DNA of 64,000 nt from an uncultured Pelagibacteraceae bacterium (GCA_902628565.1 CACONR010000003.1:30722-94721), one strand, 5' to 3'; shown: positions 21,101 to 33,367, counted from the first letter of the stretch. Notes: a model not told the origin generated them from the sequence alone. Program-made: numbers and translations.

Positions 21101-22037
21101 CTTTTTTTTTAATACAACTTTTAACTATTTCATAAATGCTAAATTCGAAATTAAAATTTAATATTTTTCTTAGTCTTTGATTGTTACTTAAAGTATAGTT
21201 GTAGTTACCTAATTTATATAATTTTTTTTTGTAAAGAATTTTTTTTTTTGTTTGTTTTTCAAAGATTTTAATTATTTTATCCAAGTAGATTAACTCTCCT
21301 CTTCCTACATTCATAGTATATGTGCCAATATTGTTTTTTTTTAAAATCTTTAATACAATATTTAAAAAATCTTTTATATGAACAAAGTCTCTTCCAGGGA
21401 AAACTAACTTTTTTCTCTTCTTCACAAGATTTATTTTAAATAAAATTTTTTTTCTGGATGCTTCAGTTATTACGGGCATGATCCTTCTAAACTTGTTTTT
21501 AAATTCAAAAAATTCTTTTTTATTTATATAACCAGCTATATTAAATAATCTTAATATGTAACAAATTTTGAATTTATTTTTTAGATATTTTTCAATTATA
21601 GATTTTGTTTTACCGTAATAATTTCTTGGTTTATTTTTTTGTCTTTCAGATATTGCTTTAACTATATTTGAATTAAAGTTATAGACATTGGAACTTGATA
21701 AAAAAATAAATTTTTTTACTTTATTCTTAAAACAAATATCAATAAATTTTTTTGTTTTTTCAATATTATTTATAAAATAAATTTTTTTATTTTTTTCTGA
21801 TTCTGGTGGAAAGCTATAAGCTGCAGCATGTACAACAGTATGAATTTTTTTTGAAGAAATTAAAGATGAAACAACTTGTGAACTAATATCAGTTTTTAAA
21901 AATCTTTTTTTATTAATAATATTTTTTGAATGTGATCTAGAAAAATTGTCAATTCCAAAATAAGGTATTCTTTTTAACTCTAAAATTTCACAAATGTGGA
22001 ATCCTATATATCCAGTGCACCCTGTAACAAGTATCAT
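21093..22037 (-). CDS. NAD-dependent nucleotide-sugar epimerase/dehydratase
   Basis: A 314-aa extended short-chain dehydrogenase. The Rossmann motif is GCTGYIGFH (residues 6-14), the active-site YxxxK is in YYGKTKSII (about 142) and the preceding LSSSNVYN holds the usual Ser. Such enzymes interconvert UDP- or dTDP-sugars for surface polysaccharide. It is the only minus-strand gene of the glycan block. The protein is extremely rich in Lys, Asn and Ile and carries long A/T runs, suggesting relaxed or recently acquired DNA. Confidence 0.8.
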   Translation of the reverse strand: MILVTGCTGYIGFHICEILELKRIPYFGIDNFSRSHSKNIINKKRFLKTDISSQVVSSLISSKKIHTVVHAAAYSFPPESEKNKKIYFINNIEKTKKFIDICFKNKVKKFIFLSSSNVYNFNSNIVKAISERQKNKPRNYYGKTKSIIEKYLKNKFKICYILRLFNIAGYINKKEFFEFKNKFRRIMPVITEASRKKILFKINLVKKRKKLVFPGRDFVHIKDFLNIVLKILKKNNIGTYTMNVGRGELIYLDKIIKIFEKQTKKKILYKKKLYKLGNYNYTLSNNQRLRKILNFNFEFSIYEIVKSCIKKKVI

Positions 22038-22063
22038 TTTAATTTTAATATTTTTTTAATATA

Positions 22064-22753
22064 GTGATTCATATGTTTTTTTTGAAGCTAAAATATCTCA
22101 TACATTTCTATAAATCTAAAGTGCTTAAAAAAAGATGCAAAAAAAACTACGCTGATCAGAAAAAAAAATTTGAACAAGGATTGAATAAAAAAAAATTTTC
22201 ACAAAAATGGTTTCTAAATAATTTTGAAATTTTTAATTTTTTTTTACCAAAAGACAAGAATGCAGAATTTGATTACTTAGAAGTAGGCTGTTTCGAAGGA
22301 CTATCATCATTTTATATATTATCTGAATATAAATCTGTTAATGCTTTTTTTTTAGATATATGGGACATGCCAAATTCTAATAGCAAAACACTCTCACATA
22401 ATTTTGAGAAAATAGAAAAAACTTTTGATCAAAATCTTTTAGGATTTAATTTTAAAAAAATTAAAAATGATTCAGTAATTTCTATGAGAAATTTGTTAAA
22501 ACAAAATATTCAATTTGATTTTATTTATATTGATGGATCTCATAATGGTGAAGATATTTTATCAGATGCAATTGAAGCATTTAAGATACTTAAAGTTAAT
22601 GGACTTATATTCTTTGATGATTTTTTGCAACATGACGATAATAGAATTTTACAATCATATGAAGGTATTGAAAAATTTTTGTCACTATATTCTGACTATT
22701 TGATAATTGAATATTTTCAAAATAATCTAGTTGTAAGGAAAAAAGTTAACTAA
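22064..22753 (+). CDS. Class I SAM-dependent methyltransferase
   Basis: A 229-aa protein with a basic N-terminal tail (1-60) and a Rossmann methyltransferase core: motif I is YLEVGCFEGLSSF (about 78-90), then IYIDGSHNGEDIL and LIFFDDFL, the pattern of the Methyltransf_24 family. A second ATG three codons downstream is an equally possible start. Its glycan-gene neighbours suggest it methylates a sugar or a glycan precursor. Confidence 0.7.
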   Translation: MIHMFFLKLKYLIHFYKSKVLKKRCKKNYADQKKKFEQGLNKKKFSQKWFLNNFEIFNFFLPKDKNAEFDYLEVGCFEGLSSFYILSEYKSVNAFFLDIWDMPNSNSKTLSHNFEKIEKTFDQNLLGFNFKKIKNDSVISMRNLLKQNIQFDFIYIDGSHNGEDILSDAIEAFKILKVNGLIFFDDFLQHDDNRILQSYEGIEKFLSLYSDYLIIEYFQNNLVVRKKVN

Positions 22754-22760
22754 ATTTTAA

Positions 22761-23408
22761 ATGAAAAAAATTATAATAGAAACTATCAAGAAATTTATTT
22801 TTAATAACACTCCCTTTGGAGCTCCAAGTTATTCTTATAATTTAGAACCAATTCAACTTTCTGAAATAATTGTTTCAATAGAAAAAATTAAGGACTTAAA
22901 AGGATCAATATGTGAAATCGGTGTAGCACGTGGCATGACCTCAAGATTTATCTGTGAACATTTAGAAATACAAAATTATGAGGAAAAGTTGTATTGCATA
23001 GATACTTTCACATCTTTTGAAAAGGAAGATATTGAATTTGAAATAAAAAATAGAAAAAAAAATAAAAAAGATTTAATTGGATTTAGTTATAATAATTTTA
23101 AAAAATGGAAAAAAAATTTTGCAAAATTTGATTTTGTTAAACCAATAAAAACTGATGTTAAAAAATTTGATTTTAAATCTATCTCTCCAATAAAGCTCGT
23201 TATCTTAGATGTTGATCTCTACAAACCAACACTGATAGCACTTAATAATTTAAAAGAGTGCATGGTTTCAGGAGGAATAATAATGGTAGATGACGTAAAA
23301 GATAATAATATGTGGGATGGAGCTTATCAAGCTTTTAATGAATTTGTAAAATCCAACTCTTATGAATACAAAATTGTTGGAAACAAATGCGGGATAATTA
23401 ATTTTTAA
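22761..23408 (+). CDS. TylF/MycF-like O-methyltransferase
   Basis: A 215-aa SAM-dependent methyltransferase. The SAM loop EIGVARGMTSRF is at about residues 51-62, and LDVDLYKPTLIAL followed by GGIIMVDDV are hallmarks of the TylF/macrocin O-methyltransferase family, which methylates sugar hydroxyls. It shares its last base with the first base of the next glycosyltransferase (TAATG). It is probably a second decoration enzyme for the same glycan as its neighbours. Confidence 0.78.
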   Translation: MKKIIIETIKKFIFNNTPFGAPSYSYNLEPIQLSEIIVSIEKIKDLKGSICEIGVARGMTSRFICEHLEIQNYEEKLYCIDTFTSFEKEDIEFEIKNRKKNKKDLIGFSYNNFKKWKKNFAKFDFVKPIKTDVKKFDFKSISPIKLVILDVDLYKPTLIALNNLKECMVSGGIIMVDDVKDNNMWDGAYQAFNEFVKSNSYEYKIVGNKCGIINF

Positions 23409-24433
23409 TGAGTAAAAAAATGGTAATCATAACTAATGAAAAATTTTTTAATTTAGATGGTAAGTTTAGTTGTGATAATGTTGCGGAAAAGTCTTTACCA
23501 GATGAATTAAAAAATAATTTTAAAATTGAAATTATAGGTAGAAAAAGTCAAATTAAACAGGCTCATCAACTTGAAACAAAAAACATAAATGCTTGTTCTA
23601 ATATTTTTTCTTATATTCTAAGAATTTTTAAAGAAAGAAATGAAAACAATTCAGTTTACTTAATTTTATCAATTACTCCATTAACTTTTTTATCAGCTTG
23701 TATATTAAGTTTTTTCAAAAAAAAAATTTTTACGTATTTAAGAAGTAATGGTCATGAAGAATATAAAAAAATAATTGGTTCGATAGGGTCAAAAATTTAT
23801 AATATTATGTTCAATTATATTTCAAAAAAAAGTATTCTAATAAGTTGCCGTAAACATATTTTAATGGGAAAAAAAGGGTTTGTTGTTGAGCCATCTGAAC
23901 TTGATGAAAATTGGAATAAAAACACTTTTGAAAAAAATATTGATAAATTTAAATTATTATATGTTGGAAGAGTAAAAGTAGAAAAAGGTATATATTCGCT
24001 TGATAATCTTTTGTTATCTTTAAATAGTAATATATTTCTCACAATAGTTGGTTCTGATAAAAATCGTAAAAAATTAAAATATAATAAAATTAAGATGTAC
24101 CCCATAGAGTCAGATCAACAAAAGTTAATCAATTTTTATGATGAATGTGATATATTTATTCTACCATCATTTACGGAGGGGCATCCTATGGTATTACTAG
24201 AGGCATTATCTAGACTAAGACCCGTTATAATTTTTAGAGATATTGAACATATTGTTGGAAATAAAAAAGGAGTATTCGTGTCTGAAAGGAATGCAGAAAG
24301 TTTTTTTAAAATTTTAAATTTAATTAAGAAAAACTACAATTCTATTCAAAAAGAGATGAAACAAAATATTTTACCCAAAAAAAAAGATTTTATAGACGCA
24401 TTTTCCAGAATTGTTGTTAGTGAGATTTTATAG
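23408..24433 (+). CDS. Glycosyltransferase, GT4/GT1-like
   Basis: A 341-aa GT-B type enzyme. The donor half has LLYVGRVKVEKGIYS (about 180-195) and the EX7E-type motif LPSFTEGHPMVLLEALSRLRP near residue 255. The N-terminal half is less conserved. It closes the glycan block. Its TAG stop at 24431-24433 supplies the first nucleotide of tRNA-Ser, so the block ends exactly on the tRNA gene. Confidence 0.75.
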   Translation: MSKKMVIITNEKFFNLDGKFSCDNVAEKSLPDELKNNFKIEIIGRKSQIKQAHQLETKNINACSNIFSYILRIFKERNENNSVYLILSITPLTFLSACILSFFKKKIFTYLRSNGHEEYKKIIGSIGSKIYNIMFNYISKKSILISCRKHILMGKKGFVVEPSELDENWNKNTFEKNIDKFKLLYVGRVKVEKGIYSLDNLLLSLNSNIFLTIVGSDKNRKKLKYNKIKMYPIESDQQKLINFYDECDIFILPSFTEGHPMVLLEALSRLRPVIIFRDIEHIVGNKKGVFVSERNAESFFKILNLIKKNYNSIQKEMKQNILPKKKDFIDAFSRIVVSEIL

Positions 24434-24522
24434 GAGAGGTGGCCGAGCGGTTTAAGGCGCACGCTTGGAAAGCGTGTAAAGGGGCAACTCTTTCATGGGT
24501 TCGAATCCCATTCTCTCCACCA
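24433..24522 (+). tRNA. tRNA-Ser (GGA)
   Basis: A 90-nt class II tRNA with encoded CCA. Acceptor strand GGAGAGG pairs with TCTCTCC (one G-T), the D arm has the usual TGGCCGAGCGGTT, the anticodon stem ACGCT/AGCGT encloses loop TGGAAAG-like sequence with anticodon GGA, a long variable arm follows, and the T loop is TTCGAAT. G1 is also the last base of the upstream stop codon. Confidence 0.95.
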
Positions 24523-24608
24523 CAAATAATCTATATTTTATGCGGTCAATATGATATTTTTTACTAATTGATAAAATTATAAAATGAGCAATTTAGGTTA
24601 AAAAATGA

Positions 24609-24614
24609 TATAAT
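24609..24614 (+). promoter_or_regulatory. Possible -10 box of gyrB
   Basis: A consensus TATAAT lies 23 bases before the gyrB ATG in the 114-base gap after tRNA-Ser. No good -35 element is seen at the correct distance, so this is a weak call in AT-rich DNA. Confidence 0.3.
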
Positions 24615-24633
24615 TTAACTTTCCGTAAAATAA

Positions 24634-26697
<2,064 letters not shown>

Positions 26698-26699
26698 AA

Positions 26700-27968
26700 A
26701 TGAAGTTTTTTGAAACTTCTAAACAATATTCCTTAAAAAAATCAATTTATATAAATTTAAGGTGGATTGGTATTATAGGGCAATTAATATCTGTATATCT
26801 TGTATATTTCTATTTTAATTTTGACTTCGACTTCATTTTTGCAAATTTATTTATTTCTATTGGAGTAATTGGTAATTTATATTTAATTTTTATTTACAAA
26901 AAAACTCAATTAACAGATAGATCAGCATTTATTCATTTATTTATTGATATAATTCAATTAAGTGGACTAATTTATCTTACAGGAGGTGTAAAAAATCCAT
27001 TTGTTATTTTTTTAATAATACCAAGTGTATTTGCCTCCTCAAATTTGAGTTTCAAAACTAATTCATTGTTAGTATTATTAACTACTCTATCTATTTTGGG
27101 GTTAACTTTTATTTCAAAAGATCTACCCGGACCTTTGAATGATCACTTTCATGTTAGTAATTATTATATCTATGCGATACCTTTAGCCTTGATAATAGCT
27201 CTTCTTTTTTTGAATTATTTTGCAATTATATTTGGTGCAGAGAGCAAGTTAAGAAAAGATGCTTTGAATAAGATGGAAGAGATTATGGCTAAAGAGCATG
27301 AGATGTTATCTTTAGGTGGACAAGCTGCTGCTGCTGCACATTCATTAGGGACGCCCTTATCAACAATAAAAGTAATTACCCAGGAATTATCAAAACAATT
27401 AAAAGATCAAAAAGATGTTTCACAAGATATTGAACTCTTAGCAAGTCAGGTTGAAAGGTGTAATGAAATATTAAAAAGATTATCCTTAAATCCTGATCAG
27501 GAAGATGAATTTATTGATGAGGACTTATCAATGAGAGAATATTTAAGACAAATTATTTCATCATTTAAGGAAGCAAGTAAAAAAGAATTTAGTCTTAATT
27601 TAGAACAAGATCTTAATTCAAAAAAAATTTATAAATCGATCGAAATTGTTTATGGCTTAAGAAATTTTATAGGTAATGCAAATAAGTTTTGTAAAAATAA
27701 GGTTTTTATTACTTTGAAAAGTGATAATAATTTTACTGAAATAACTATAGAAGATGATGGCGATGGATATCCAAATGATATTTTATCAAAAATTGGAGAA
27801 CCTTATCTCAAATCATCTGATAAAAATAGTGGATTAGGTTTAGGATTATTTATAGGAAAGACTTTATTAGAAAAAAATTTTGCCACTGTTAATTGTTGGA
27901 ATTCTCAAACAAGAAGTGGAGCTGAAGTGACAATTAAGTGGAAAAATAAAGATTTATTTAATCTTTAA
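26700..27968 (+). CDS. regB: RegB/PrrB-type redox sensor histidine kinase
   Basis: A 422-aa membrane kinase with about six hydrophobic segments (residues 20-180), a dimerization/H-box [11 protein letters not shown] with H214, and an HATPase domain (about 300-415; [20 protein letters not shown]). The LTGGVKNPF segment (G95-F101) matches the quinone-sensing GGxxNPF heptapeptide of RegB, and C254 in VERCNEIL lies where the redox-active cysteine of RegB is expected. In proteobacteria RegB phosphorylates RegA to control respiration and carbon/nitrogen metabolism; no regA is present in this window. Confidence 0.88.
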   Translation: MKFFETSKQYSLKKSIYINLRWIGIIGQLISVYLVYFYFNFDFDFIFANLFISIGVIGNLYLIFIYKKTQLTDRSAFIHLFIDIIQLSGLIYLTGGVKNPFVIFLIIPSVFASSNLSFKTNSLLVLLTTLSILGLTFISKDLPGPLNDHFHVSNYYIYAIPLALIIALLFLNYFAIIFGAESKLRKDALNKMEEIMAKEHEMLSLGGQAAAAAHSLGTPLSTIKVITQELSKQLKDQKDVSQDIELLASQVERCNEILKRLSLNPDQEDEFIDEDLSMREYLRQIISSFKEASKKEFSLNLEQDLNSKKIYKSIEIVYGLRNFIGNANKFCKNKVFITLKSDNNFTEITIEDDGDGYPNDILSKIGEPYLKSSDKNSGLGLGLFIGKTLLEKNFATVNCWNSQTRSGAEVTIKWKNKDLFNL

Positions 27969-29764
27969 TGTAAATTTTTTTTATTCTTAAAGAGTTCACT
28001 TAATTGAGAAATCATGACATCTCCTAATTCATTGACATCAGTAATTTTTATTGCGCGATTGTAGTATCTTGATACGTCATGACCTATTCCTATTGCTAAA
28101 ATTTCTGTTTCGGTTTTTTCCTCTATAAATTTTACAATTTTTTTTAGATGTTTCTCAAGAAAATCACCAGAGTTTACTGAAAGAGTTGAGTCATCAACCG
28201 GTGCGCCATCAGAAATTACCATCAATATTTTTCTTTCTTCTTTTCTTTTTTTTAATCTATTAAATGCCCAAGAAATAGCCTCTCCATCAATATTCTCTTT
28301 CAATAATCCCTCTTTTAACATTAAACCAAGATTATTCTTACATTGTCGCCAGTGAGTATCAGCCCCCTTATAAATTATATGTCTTAAGTCATTTAATCTT
28401 CCTGGTGTTTTTGGTTTGCCTTCTTTATTCCAAAATTCTCTGCTTTTTCCACCTTTCCAATTTTTTGTTGTGAAGCCTAATATTTCAACTTTGACAGAAC
28501 ATCTTTCCAATGTTCTCGATAAAATATCAGCACAAATCGCAGCAATCGTTATTGGTCTCCCTCTCATGGATCCTGAGTTATCAATTAGGAGAGTAACTAC
28601 TGTGTCTTTAAAATCTAAATCCTTTTCTTTTTTGAAAGATAATGAATTATAAGGATCCATAATTATTCTTGGTAGTTTTGAACTATCCAATAACCCTTCT
28701 TCTAAATCAAACTCCCATGACCTATTTTGTTTTGCCAGAAGTTGTCTTTGAAGTTTGTTTGCAAGTTTGGTGATGACATCCTGAAAACCTATTAACTGCT
28801 GATCTAGGGTTTTTCTTAATTTTGAAGCTTCATCAGAGTTTTCTAAATTTTCTGCTTTTGTTATTTCATCAAACTGGGTTGTAAAGATTTTATAGTCTGT
28901 ATTTAAATCATTAATTGATTTTTTTTGGATAACTTGTTCGTTATTTTTTTGATCAGATTCACTATCAATTAGTTGCTCATCAAGTTTGTATTCATCTATG
29001 TCATATTCAGAATCTAAGCTCGCTTCAGTCTCTTTATTATCATTTTCATCTCTAGAGTCATCTGAATTATTGTCTTGGTCATCATTAGAAGGATTATTTT
29101 GACCATCATCTTGGTTTTCTTCACTGTTTTCTTCATTGTCCTCATTTTTAAAAATATCCATTTCTTGTAATATTTCTGAAAACTTTGAGGAATATTCATT
29201 TTGATATTCTAAGTTTTCTTTTAAAAATTCGATGTGTTTGTTCATTACTTTATCGAAGTCTTTTTCCCAAAAATTTAACATATTATTAGTTAATGTATTT
29301 AATTTAACGTTTAAAAATTTTTTTAACATATACAATTCAAAAGCTTCCACCACCGGAACATCTTCTTTTGAATTTAATTGGTCTTTTCTTTTTAATTGGA
29401 TTATTTGATCATAATTTTCTGTAAGATTTTTTGCTATACCTTTCAACATTTTTGAGCCTAAGCATTCATACCTTACTTTTTCTGCGATAGAATAAAGAGA
29501 CTTATATGAGGAATTTAAAGGTAAATTCTTTTTATAAATCTCATCATTTGAAAACTTTTTTTTTAAAGCAGATGAGTCAGACTCTGCTCTAGCTTTGATA
29601 AAATCTCCTTTCGAGTTTAGATTTTCAATATCAACAAAATTCAAATCTTTCTTTTTTCTTTCATCAATAGTTTTTAGATGAATCTCATCAGAAATTACTC
29701 TTGCTGTTGAAGTTAAAGCTTGCTTAAGTTTTTCTCTTAAGTTTTCAGCCTTGTTATTTTTCAT
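27965..29764 (-). CDS. cobT: CobT-like cobaltochelatase subunit / VWA-domain protein
   Basis: A 599-aa protein with an N-terminal alpha-helical region (1-200), a long acidic linker rich in Asp/Asn/Glu (about 200-270) and a C-terminal von Willebrand A domain with the MIDAS sequence IDNSGSMRG near residue 395. This is the CobT architecture; with CobS and CobN it inserts cobalt in aerobic B12 synthesis. It sits directly after cobS. No cobN or other B12 gene is visible here, so a chaperone or other metal/AAA+ role is equally possible. Confidence 0.88.
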   Translation of the reverse strand: MKNNKAENLREKLKQALTSTARVISDEIHLKTIDERKKKDLNFVDIENLNSKGDFIKARAESDSSALKKKFSNDEIYKKNLPLNSSYKSLYSIAEKVRYECLGSKMLKGIAKNLTENYDQIIQLKRKDQLNSKEDVPVVEAFELYMLKKFLNVKLNTLTNNMLNFWEKDFDKVMNKHIEFLKENLEYQNEYSSKFSEILQEMDIFKNEDNEENSEENQDDGQNNPSNDDQDNNSDDSRDENDNKETEASLDSEYDIDEYKLDEQLIDSESDQKNNEQVIQKKSINDLNTDYKIFTTQFDEITKAENLENSDEASKLRKTLDQQLIGFQDVITKLANKLQRQLLAKQNRSWEFDLEEGLLDSSKLPRIIMDPYNSLSFKKEKDLDFKDTVVTLLIDNSGSMRGRPITIAAICADILSRTLERCSVKVEILGFTTKNWKGGKSREFWNKEGKPKTPGRLNDLRHIIYKGADTHWRQCKNNLGLMLKEGLLKENIDGEAISWAFNRLKKRKEERKILMVISDGAPVDDSTLSVNSGDFLEKHLKKIVKFIEEKTETEILAIGIGHDVSRYYNRAIKITDVNELGDVMISQLSELFKNKKNLH

Positions 29765-30739
29765 TTAAATTTGAATATTTGCGAGTGACTCAGGCAATTC
29801 TTCTCCGAAACATCTTTGATAGTATTCAGCAATTGTATTTTTTTCAATTTCATCACATTTATTTAGAAAAGTAACTCTAAATGCGTATCCTACATCTTTA
29901 AAAATTTCTGCATTTTCAGCCCAATGCAATACAGTTCTTGGACTCATTACAGTACTTATATCGCCTGCTATAAATCCTTTTCGAGTTAAGGATGCAACTT
30001 TTATCATATTTGAAACTTTCTCTTTTCCTTTTGGATTATTTAAAGATTTATTTTTAGCTAATATAATATCCATTTCTTTATCTAGACTAAGGTAATTTAG
30101 TGTTGTTACAATATTCCATCTATCCATTTGACCTTGATTGATTTGTTGTGTTCCATGATAAAGTCCAGTGGTATCTCCTAAACCAACTGTATTCGATGTT
30201 GCAAATAATCTAAAAAATTTATTTTGCTTTATGACCTTATTTTTATCTAAGAGGGTAAAGTTACCCTCAGCTTCAAGAACTCTTTGAATGACAAACATTA
30301 CATCAGGTCTCCCAGCGTCATACTCATCAAAAACTAAAGCTACTGGATTTTGAATTGACCATGGTAAAATACCCTCATTAAATTGTGTAACTTGTTTTCC
30401 TTCTTTAAGAACGATAGCATCTTTTCCAATTAGATCTATTCTGCTGATGTGGCTATCTAAGTTTACTCTAATACAGGGCCAATTTAATCTAGCAGCAATT
30501 TGTTCTATATGTGTAGATTTTCCTGTACCATGATAACCTTGCACCAGAACTCTTTTGTTGTGTGCAAATCCAGAGACAATTGCAAGTGTAGTATCTCTAT
30601 CAAATTTATAATTTTTATCTATTTCTGGAACATATTCGCTTTTTTCAGAGAATGCGTCTACTTCCATCTCAGAATCAATCCCAAATGATTGTTTTAATGA
30701 AATTTTAATATCTGGCTGAATGTTAAGATTGGGTGTCAA
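29765..30739 (-). CDS. cobS: CobS-like AAA+ ATPase
   Basis: A 324-aa MoxR-type AAA+ ATPase with Walker [10 protein letters not shown] (about residue 70), Walker [10 protein letters not shown] (about 135) and sensor-1 ATSNTVG (about 180). It pairs with CobT as the ATPase ring of aerobic cobaltochelatase. It is separated from cobT by no bases (stop 29765, cobT start 29764) and overlaps the upstream J-domain gene by 17 bases. Confidence 0.9.
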   Translation of the reverse strand: MTPNLNIQPDIKISLKQSFGIDSEMEVDAFSEKSEYVPEIDKNYKFDRDTTLAIVSGFAHNKRVLVQGYHGTGKSTHIEQIAARLNWPCIRVNLDSHISRIDLIGKDAIVLKEGKQVTQFNEGILPWSIQNPVALVFDEYDAGRPDVMFVIQRVLEAEGNFTLLDKNKVIKQNKFFRLFATSNTVGLGDTTGLYHGTQQINQGQMDRWNIVTTLNYLSLDKEMDIILAKNKSLNNPKGKEKVSNMIKVASLTRKGFIAGDISTVMSPRTVLHWAENAEIFKDVGYAFRVTFLNKCDEIEKNTIAEYYQRCFGEELPESLANIQI

Positions 30740-31256
30740 TTTTTTTCCTATATGTATTTTTTAGTTGCGTGTAAGCTAAAGTAATTAACTTTAGTTTTTC
30801 TTCATATTTTTTATTTCCGGCATTCATATCAGGGTGAAATTTTTTGACAAGTGTTTTGAATTTTTCTTGAACTTTTTGCCATTTTAAACCTACGGAAATA
30901 CCCAATATCCCAAAGGCTTTAATATCTTTATGGTCAAATTTAAATTGACGCATATGATTGAATTCACTTTTAAATTTATCATTATCCATTTCATCTTTTA
31001 AAGTGTTATTCCATAAAACTTTAAAAAAATTATCAGACGAACTAAAACTTTGAGTAGGTTTATGCCAAATCATATCTGATTTTAAAAAATTAATTATTTG
31101 ATCATCATTCATACCGGAAAAATAATTCCAATTTTTATTAAATTCTTTAACGTGTTCTAAACATAACATCCTATATTTTTTACTATTATCCTTTTCAATA
31201 GGTGCTTTATATTCACCAATTTCTTTACAATTATTCCAGTCGCAAATATTTTTCAT
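30723..31256 (-). CDS. J-domain (DnaJ-like) protein
   Basis: A 177-aa protein with a C-terminal J domain (about 115-172) containing the HPD tripeptide in [11 protein letters not shown], and an N-terminal region with Cys/His residues (C5, C10, C32, H35) that could bind a metal. Proteins of this layout are commonly encoded next to bolA and cobS in alphaproteobacteria. It likely recruits an Hsp70, with CobS/CobT as plausible clients by position only. Confidence 0.82.
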   Translation of the reverse strand: MKNICDWNNCKEIGEYKAPIEKDNSKKYRMLCLEHVKEFNKNWNYFSGMNDDQIINFLKSDMIWHKPTQSFSSSDNFFKVLWNNTLKDEMDNDKFKSEFNHMRQFKFDHKDIKAFGILGISVGLKWQKVQEKFKTLVKKFHPDMNAGNKKYEEKLKLITLAYTQLKNTYRKKIDTQS

Positions 31257-31274
31257 GATAATATAATTATACTT

Positions 31275-31535
31275 ATGAATATAAATGATTTAATTGCAAT
31301 CGTAAAAAAAAAATTACAAAATCAAATTGCTTTAGAGAGTATATTAATTGAAGATAAATCTTTTCTACATAAAAATCACGCTGGAAACCAGGCAGGTAAA
31401 TTTCATCTAAAAATTTCTTTAGTATCAAAGGAACTAAAGCAAATGAAAAGAATTGATAGTGATAAAAAAATTTACAAAATTTTAAATGAAGAATTAAAAA
31501 AATACATTCATTCTATTCAAATTTTAATCAATTAA
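31275..31535 (+). CDS. bolA: BolA family protein
   Basis: An 86-aa BolA-like protein with the NHAGNQAGKFHLKISLVS core (about 35-55), including the helix-turn and His residue used with monothiol glutaredoxins to bind [2Fe-2S] clusters. It is divergent from the J-domain gene with an 18-base gap and overlaps the convergent aroB gene by 12 bases. Confidence 0.88.
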   Translation: MNINDLIAIVKKKLQNQIALESILIEDKSFLHKNHAGNQAGKFHLKISLVSKELKQMKRIDSDKKIYKILNEELKKYIHSIQILIN

Positions 31536-32630
31536 TTCATTTTTTAAGAATCCATTTAAATTTTTTACTGAGTATTCTTGATTTAAAATTGTTTGGCCCA
31601 TTTTTTTTAATAATACCAACTTTATTTTATCAGAATTGTTTTTTTTATCAGTTTTCATAAATTTAATAATTTTATTAAGATCTTTACTTTTAAAATATTT
31701 TCTAATATCCGAGGGTAATTTTGAATTTTTGTAATGATCAGAAATCAATTTATAATCATTAATATTAAGGAATTTATTCTTTTTGCTAAATTTAAAAGCC
31801 ATCATCATTCCCAAAATAACAGCTTCACCATGATTTAATCTTTTAGAATATCCTAATGAAGCCTCAAATGAGTGACCAAAAGTGTGACCAAAATTTAATT
31901 TTTTTCTTAAGTTGCTCTCTTTTTCATCTTTTTCAACTACATCTTTTTTAATTTTACAACTCTCAAATATCGCCTTTTCTATATGCGGAGATTTAAGTTT
32001 AATAATGTCGTCAAAATTCTGATCTAAATATTTAAAGAATTTCTTTTTTGAGATTATAGAGTGTTTTAAAATTTCACCATACCCACAAACAATTTCCCTT
32101 CTTTTAAGTGTTTTTAAAGTATCTATATCACTTATGACTAATTTTGGTTGATAGAAGCTACCAATGAGATTTTTTCCATACTTAGAATTTACTCCAGTTT
32201 TGCCACCAATCGATGAGTCTACTTGAGCCAAAAGAGTTGTGGGAATATTTATAAAATGTAATCCTCTTTTAAATAAACTTGCAGCAAAACCACCAATGTC
32301 TCCAGTTATACCTCCCCCTATTGCTAATAAACTATCCTCTCTAGAAAAATTTTTATTCAGTAAAATTTCTAAAATTGAATTTATAGTAGTTTGGTTCTTA
32401 TTTTTTTCGTTGGCATTAAAATTGAATAAAAATATTTTTTTATTTCGTAGTTTTTTTTTAATTTCAGAAATAAATTTTTTAGGAACTTTTCTGTCAACTA
32501 CCAATAAACATTTTTTTGATTTAATGGAATTATTGACCATCAAACTTGATATTTTTGTAATAAGATTTTTTCCAATAAATATTGGATATTTTTCAGAATT
32601 AGTCTTAATTATCAATTTAATTGGTTTCAT
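31524..32630 (-). CDS. aroB: 3-dehydroquinate synthase
   Basis: The 368-aa NAD- and metal-dependent enzyme makes 3-dehydroquinate from DAHP in the shikimate pathway. The NAD loop GGGITGDIGGFAAS (about 103-116), PTTLLAQVDSSIGGKTGVN and metal-binding histidines in NFGHTFGHSFE (about 252) are present. Its start overlaps the aroK stop by four bases, giving an aroK-aroB unit. Confidence 0.96.
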   Translation of the reverse strand: MKPIKLIIKTNSEKYPIFIGKNLITKISSLMVNNSIKSKKCLLVVDRKVPKKFISEIKKKLRNKKIFLFNFNANEKNKNQTTINSILEILLNKNFSREDSLLAIGGGITGDIGGFAASLFKRGLHFINIPTTLLAQVDSSIGGKTGVNSKYGKNLIGSFYQPKLVISDIDTLKTLKRREIVCGYGEILKHSIISKKKFFKYLDQNFDDIIKLKSPHIEKAIFESCKIKKDVVEKDEKESNLRKKLNFGHTFGHSFEASLGYSKRLNHGEAVILGMMMAFKFSKKNKFLNINDYKLISDHYKNSKLPSDIRKYFKSKDLNKIIKFMKTDKKNNSDKIKLVLLKKMGQTILNQEYSVKNLNGFLKNELID

Positions 32631-33130
32631 ATAATATCTAAAATTCTATCTACAATTTCTTTTTTAGTTTTATTGTGACAATCAATTTTATTTTGCGCTT
32701 TTGCATAATATTTATTACGATTTTTTATCATATTTTGTAGATCACTATTAGAAACATTATAAGCTAATGGTCTTTTAGCACTTTTTCTTATTCTTTGGAT
32801 TAAAATATCATCCTTGGTTTTAAGCCAAAAAGATATGTGGTTCTTTAAAACTTCGTTTCTTATGTTTTTATTTAAAAAAGCGCCACCACCCAGAGACACT
32901 ACTATTCCCTTAATTTTCATAAGTTCTAAAGTAATTTTTTCCTCGTATTCTCTGAAAAATTTTTCACCTTTGTTTTTGAATATATTTGAAATTTTCATTT
33001 TAAGCTTATTTTCTATGTAATGGTCAACATCATAAAAATCTAATTTTAGTTTTTTTGAAACTAAAAATCCGATAGATGTTTTACCGGATCCCATCATACC
33101 TAAAAAAACAATATTTCTATCAGATTTCAT
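32627..33130 (-). CDS. aroK: Shikimate kinase
   Basis: A 167-aa P-loop kinase phosphorylating shikimate. Walker A is GMMGSGKTS (about residues 10-18), the shikimate-binding Asp lies in FYDVDHYIE and the Walker B-like GGG in VSLGGGAF. A longer frame reaches 33193, but the ATG at 33130 (MKSDRNIVFLG) places the P-loop at the normal distance from the N-terminus. Confidence 0.94.
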   Translation of the reverse strand: MKSDRNIVFLGMMGSGKTSIGFLVSKKLKLDFYDVDHYIENKLKMKISNIFKNKGEKFFREYEEKITLELMKIKGIVVSLGGGAFLNKNIRNEVLKNHISFWLKTKDDILIQRIRKSAKRPLAYNVSNSDLQNMIKNRNKYYAKAQNKIDCHNKTKKEIVDRILDII

Positions 33131-33187
33131 AATTTTCTTTATTGAAAAACCACAAATATGTCTTAATTTGAAATTAGTTAAAAGTAT

Positions 33188-33367
33188 ATGCAATTTATAA
33201 AAAAAACAAGTTCAAGCCGAAGTATTGTGGGTATTGTAACTAAATTAGTTTTACTTTTGCTTGTCTTTTTTTTAATTATTTTTTTACTGAACAAGATTGA
33301 TTTTCCAGCTCCTAAAAAAGATATAGATAAAACTATTCCTAATGAAAATTTTAAAATTGTTAAATAA
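33188..33367 (+). CDS. Small single-pass membrane protein
   Basis: A 59-aa reading frame divergent from aroK. A basic N-terminus (MQFIKKTSSSRS) precedes one strong hydrophobic helix (about residues 13-34) and a charged tail with DFPAPKKDIDKTIPNENFKI. The 3' end overlaps the start of the next gene by 26 bases, suggesting translational coupling. The clean type II membrane topology makes it a likely real gene; the family is not recognised. Confidence 0.6.
   Translation: MQFIKKTSSSRSIVGIVTKLVLLLLVFFLIIFLLNKIDFPAPKKDIDKTIPNENFKIVK

Noticed and set aside
20294-24433. A prophage or integrative element at tRNA-Ser
   Set aside because: No integrase, no phage structural genes and no repeat of the tRNA 3' end are visible; exchange by homologous recombination is simpler.
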